18,411 nucleotides of DNA, from NCBI GenBank assembly GCA_023423835.1, contig JAFAEW010000109.1, positions 1-18,411 on the forward strand. Direction: 5' to 3'. Shown here one piece after another: positions 16,132 to 18,411 of this stretch. The notes below the pieces were generated by a model that was not told the DNA's origin, ran no database searches, and saw only the letters and a program-made list of their open reading frames with translations. This DNA is from Bacteroidota bacterium (lineage in GTDB: Bacteria; Bacteroidota; Bacteroidia; Chitinophagales; Chitinophagaceae). The number at the start of each line of letters is the position of its first letter. Position 1 is the stretch's first letter. Made by a program: the position numbers and the translations under genes.

Positions 16132-17886
16132 TTATCGGTCAATATCGGACAACACAAAATCAACGCTTCCCAAAATGCACAGCAGATCGGCGATCGTATA
16201 GCCGCGACTGTAGTAGGGCACGAATTGAATGTGTGGAAATGAGGGCGTACGTATTCTCGTGCGGTACGACATGGTATTGCCGTCACTTACGAGGTAATAT
16301 CCGTTATGTCCTTTGCTCGATTCCACACCGCTATAGGCTTCTCCAGGCGGCACCACCGGTCCCCAGGTAACATTTAAAAAATGATTTATCAGCGTTTCAA
16401 TATCATACATCGTATATTTTTTGGTGGGAGGTGTGGTTACCGGATGATCAGATTTGTAAGGTCCTTCCGGCATGTTATCGACACATTGTTCAATAATGCG
16501 AAGGCTCTGTCGCATTTCCTCCACCCTAACGAGCGAGCGGTCATAGGCATCACCGTTAACGGCAACGGGAACTTCAAACTCAAACTGATCATAGGCTGAG
16601 TAGGGCTGCCGTTTTCTGAAGTCCCAGTCAAATCCCGTGGCTCTTAATCCCGGCCCGGTAACTCCCCATTCAATAGCTTCTTCGGTATTGTAGATGCCGA
16701 TTCCTTTTGTGCGGGCTTTGAAAATCTGATTTTTCAAAACCATCTTATCGTATTCCTTAAGCCGGGGTGGGAGGTAATCAATGAAATCACGAACCAGCGT
16801 ATCCCATCCTTTCGGAAGATCCTGAGCTACGCCGCCAATCCGGAACCAGTTGGGATGCATCCTATCGCCGCAGATCGCTTCGATGATGCTAAACAATCTT
16901 TCCCGGTCGTAAAACATGGTGAAGACCGGCGTCATCATTCCGAGATCCTGTGCGAAGGTGCCATACCAGACGAGATGGCTCGAGATGCGGAAGAGTTCGC
17001 TCAGCATGATCCTGATCACCTTCGCGCGGTCGGGTACCGTAATTCCCGCGAGTTTTTCAACTGCCATTACATAGGGAAAATTGTTCATTACGCCGCTCAG
17101 GTATTCTACCCTGTCTGTATAGGGAATGTAGGTGTGCCAGGATTGACGTTCTCCCATTTTCTCCGCTCCACGATGATGAAATCCAATGTCGGGAACGATG
17201 TTAACCAGCGCTTCGCCATCCATTTGAAGGATAAGTCTTAAAATTCCATGGGTTCCGGGATGTTGTGGTCCGAGATTGAGAAACATGAAGTCCTCATTGT
17301 CTGTATTTTCATGCGTGGTGAGTCCCCAGTCTTCGGGTTTAAATTGCAGCATATCCTGTTCGAGCAGCATTTTTTCTTCCGGAAGTTTGAACTGACCCAT
17401 TTCCGTAGCGCGGGCCGGATGCGACTTTTGCAGTGGATGACCGTTCCACCACCGTGGCATGAGAATGCGGCTCAGGTGCGGATGTCCTTCAAACATAATT
17501 CCGAACATGTCGAAAACTTCCCGTTCATACCAGTTGGCCATCGGCCACACAGTCGTAACCGAAGAAAGAGACGGACGTTCATCTGTCAGGGCCACCTTCA
17601 GCCGGAGAAATTGATTGCGGGAAAATGATAGTAATTGGTAAACAATCGTGAACCGGCTGTGAGGCTGTCCCAATGGGTTGTTTCTTGCCTGTTCGTCAAT
17701 AGCACTTAAATCATAGAGAAATTTGTATTCGAGACCGGGTTCAGTTTTCAGGAAGCTCAATACAGGCGCAATAGATTCCTTATGGATCCAAATGGTGGGA
17801 AATGCGTCCATGCTTTGCTGCACCATTTGAACCGCGGTTGGAAACCTGCTGTTTATTGTCCCGTGAATGTCTTCGTAACCCGTCAT
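16132..17886 (-). CDS. nuoCD: NADH-quinone oxidoreductase fused subunit C/D
   Basis: A single 584-residue protein joins the 30-kDa NuoC and 49-kDa NuoD subunits, as in E. coli (about 600 residues). The NuoC part covers about residues 1-175 and includes NWYEREVFDMFGI (118-130) and GHPLQKSHPARATE. A linker leads into NuoD from about residue 197, with LNLGPQHPGTHGILR, the quinone-site loop carrying conserved His. Then come PDIGFHHRGAEKMGERQSWH and IPYTDRVEYLSG, the latter holding the expected quinone-head Tyr. The protein ends SVDFVLSDIDR, the usual NuoD terminus (VDR/IDR). The loop GPQHPGTHG follows the widespread form rather than the GPNHPSAHG of E. coli. It starts 44 bases after nuoB, the widest gap in the operon. 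Confidence 0.97.
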   Translation of the reverse strand: MTGYEDIHGTINSRFPTAVQMVQQSMDAFPTIWIHKESIAPVLSFLKTEPGLEYKFLYDLSAIDEQARNNPLGQPHSRFTIVYQLLSFSRNQFLRLKVALTDERPSLSSVTTVWPMANWYEREVFDMFGIMFEGHPHLSRILMPRWWNGHPLQKSHPARATEMGQFKLPEEKMLLEQDMLQFKPEDWGLTTHENTDNEDFMFLNLGPQHPGTHGILRLILQMDGEALVNIVPDIGFHHRGAEKMGERQSWHTYIPYTDRVEYLSGVMNNFPYVMAVEKLAGITVPDRAKVIRIMLSELFRISSHLVWYGTFAQDLGMMTPVFTMFYDRERLFSIIEAICGDRMHPNWFRIGGVAQDLPKGWDTLVRDFIDYLPPRLKEYDKMVLKNQIFKARTKGIGIYNTEEAIEWGVTGPGLRATGFDWDFRKRQPYSAYDQFEFEVPVAVNGDAYDRSLVRVEEMRQSLRIIEQCVDNMPEGPYKSDHPVTTPPTKKYTMYDIETLINHFLNVTWGPVVPPGEAYSGVESSKGHNGYYLVSDGNTMSYRTRIRTPSFPHIQFVPYYSRGYTIADLLCILGSVDFVLSDIDR

Positions 17887-17930
17887 ATTTTCAACATTAA
17901 AAAGTTACGTTTATTACAATCTGATCAAGC

Positions 17931-18411
17931 TTATACTTCGTCGGGTGGCCTTATTTCAGTCATCTTTTTTCTTTCATCGCGTTTCAGATCTCTCATCGAA
18001 GGCATGGCCGGTTTTATTACGCCCTGTTCTCCAATTACCCAGTTGAGCGGTCTTTTTTCTTTTCCAACCTTGTCGCGCAGCATCACGATTCCTTCCAGAA
18101 ATGCATCGGGCCGCGGCGGACATCCCGGCACGTATACATCTACCGGCATAAATTTATCTACGCCCTGCACCACGCTATAGATGTCGTACATTCCACCCGA
18201 ATTGGCACAAGATCCCATTGAAATCACCCAGCGGGGCGCCATCATTTGTTCGTACAGATGCCTGATTACCGGCGCCATTTTTATGAAGACGGTCCCGGCA
18301 ATGATCATCATATCGGCTTCCCTGGGCGTGCCCCTGATGACTTCAGCCCCAAAGCGGGAAATATCGTATTTGCTTGTAATGCTCGTTGCCATTTCCACAT
18401 AGCAGCAGGAC
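17931..18411 (-). CDS. nuoB: NADH-quinone oxidoreductase subunit B, N-terminus outside the window
   Basis: Subunit holding cluster N2, the last Fe-S centre before quinone. The reading frame continues past the right edge, so the start is not visible; the in-frame GTG at 18398 is the Val of SCCYVEM, not a start codon. The four N2 ligands are all visible: the adjacent pair of cysteines encoded at 18402-18407, the Cys in ISMGSCANSGG, and the one in VPGCPPRPDAF. FGAEVIRGTPREADMMIIAG and MYDIYSVVQGVDKF are typical, and SCCYVEM together with a C-terminal PPDEV resembles the E. coli protein. nuoA is expected immediately upstream, to the right of the window. Confidence 0.97.
   Translation of the reverse strand, partial: SCCYVEMATSITSKYDISRFGAEVIRGTPREADMMIIAGTVFIKMAPVIRHLYEQMMAPRWVISMGSCANSGGMYDIYSVVQGVDKFMPVDVYVPGCPPRPDAFLEGIVMLRDKVGKEKRPLNWVIGEQGVIKPAMPSMRDLKRDERKKMTEIRPPDEV

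Noticed and set aside
18398..18398. GTG as the start codon of nuoB
   Set aside because: The frame is open to the window edge and the codons before it encode the adjacent cysteines required for cluster N2, so the gene begins outside the window.
1..18411. A new defence, mobile or CRISPR-like system
   Set aside because: No repeat arrays, transposase, integrase, toxin-antitoxin or nuclease genes were seen; almost all of the window is explained by known families.

Overview
The window is a piece of a Bacteroidota chromosome with moderate GC content. Evidence for the phylum: a recognisable PorV (type IX secretion, a Bacteroidota-specific system), A-rich start regions without Shine-Dalgarno sequences, promoter-like boxes of the TTTG / TAnnTTTG type, and an exported Gfo/Idh/MocA dehydrogenase paired with a DUF1080 protein. 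I cannot name the genus; a Chitinophagia- or Saprospiria-like lineage is a guess.

Layout. Positions 1-178 hold the possible last codons of an upstream gene, a promoter-like pair of boxes and a clear stem-loop. porV runs rightward (179-1327) and ends in a good intrinsic terminator. A new rightward transcription unit follows, with a promoter-like sequence near 1468-1498 and two genes 18 bases apart: a Tat-exported Gfo/Idh/MocA oxidoreductase and a secreted protein with two tandem 3-keto-disaccharide-hydrolase (DUF1080, PF06439) domains. After a 58-base convergent junction, everything from 4384 to the right edge is one leftward operon for respiratory complex I (NDH-1). In transcription order it reads nuoB (cut by the window edge), nuoCD (fused), nuoE, nuoF, nuoG, nuoH, nuoI, nuoJ, nuoK, nuoL, nuoM, nuoN. 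nuoA is expected just beyond the right edge.

How the genes work together. NuoE/F/G form the NADH-oxidising module (FMN plus Fe-S clusters), NuoB/CD/I carry electrons to quinone, and NuoH/J/K/L/M/N form the proton-pumping membrane arm. All cluster ligands and key pump residues I checked are present, so a complete working 13-subunit enzyme is expected. Gene order, the NuoC-NuoD fusion, the C-terminal domain of NuoG and many local signatures resemble the Escherichia coli form of complex I more than the 14-subunit form with separate NuoC and NuoD. The Gfo/DUF1080 pair probably acts outside the cytoplasm on oxidised (3-keto) sugars. PorV would serve export of type IX cargo and has no evident link to the respiratory genes.

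I found no RNA genes, insertion sequences, CRISPR arrays or wholly new system. The points most worth checking are the E. coli-like complex I in a Bacteroidota setting, the double DUF1080 protein with its dehydrogenase partner, and the structured leader in front of porV. Several starts were moved to better codons (nuoE, nuoI, nuoK), and two genes (nuoF, nuoN) use GTG.
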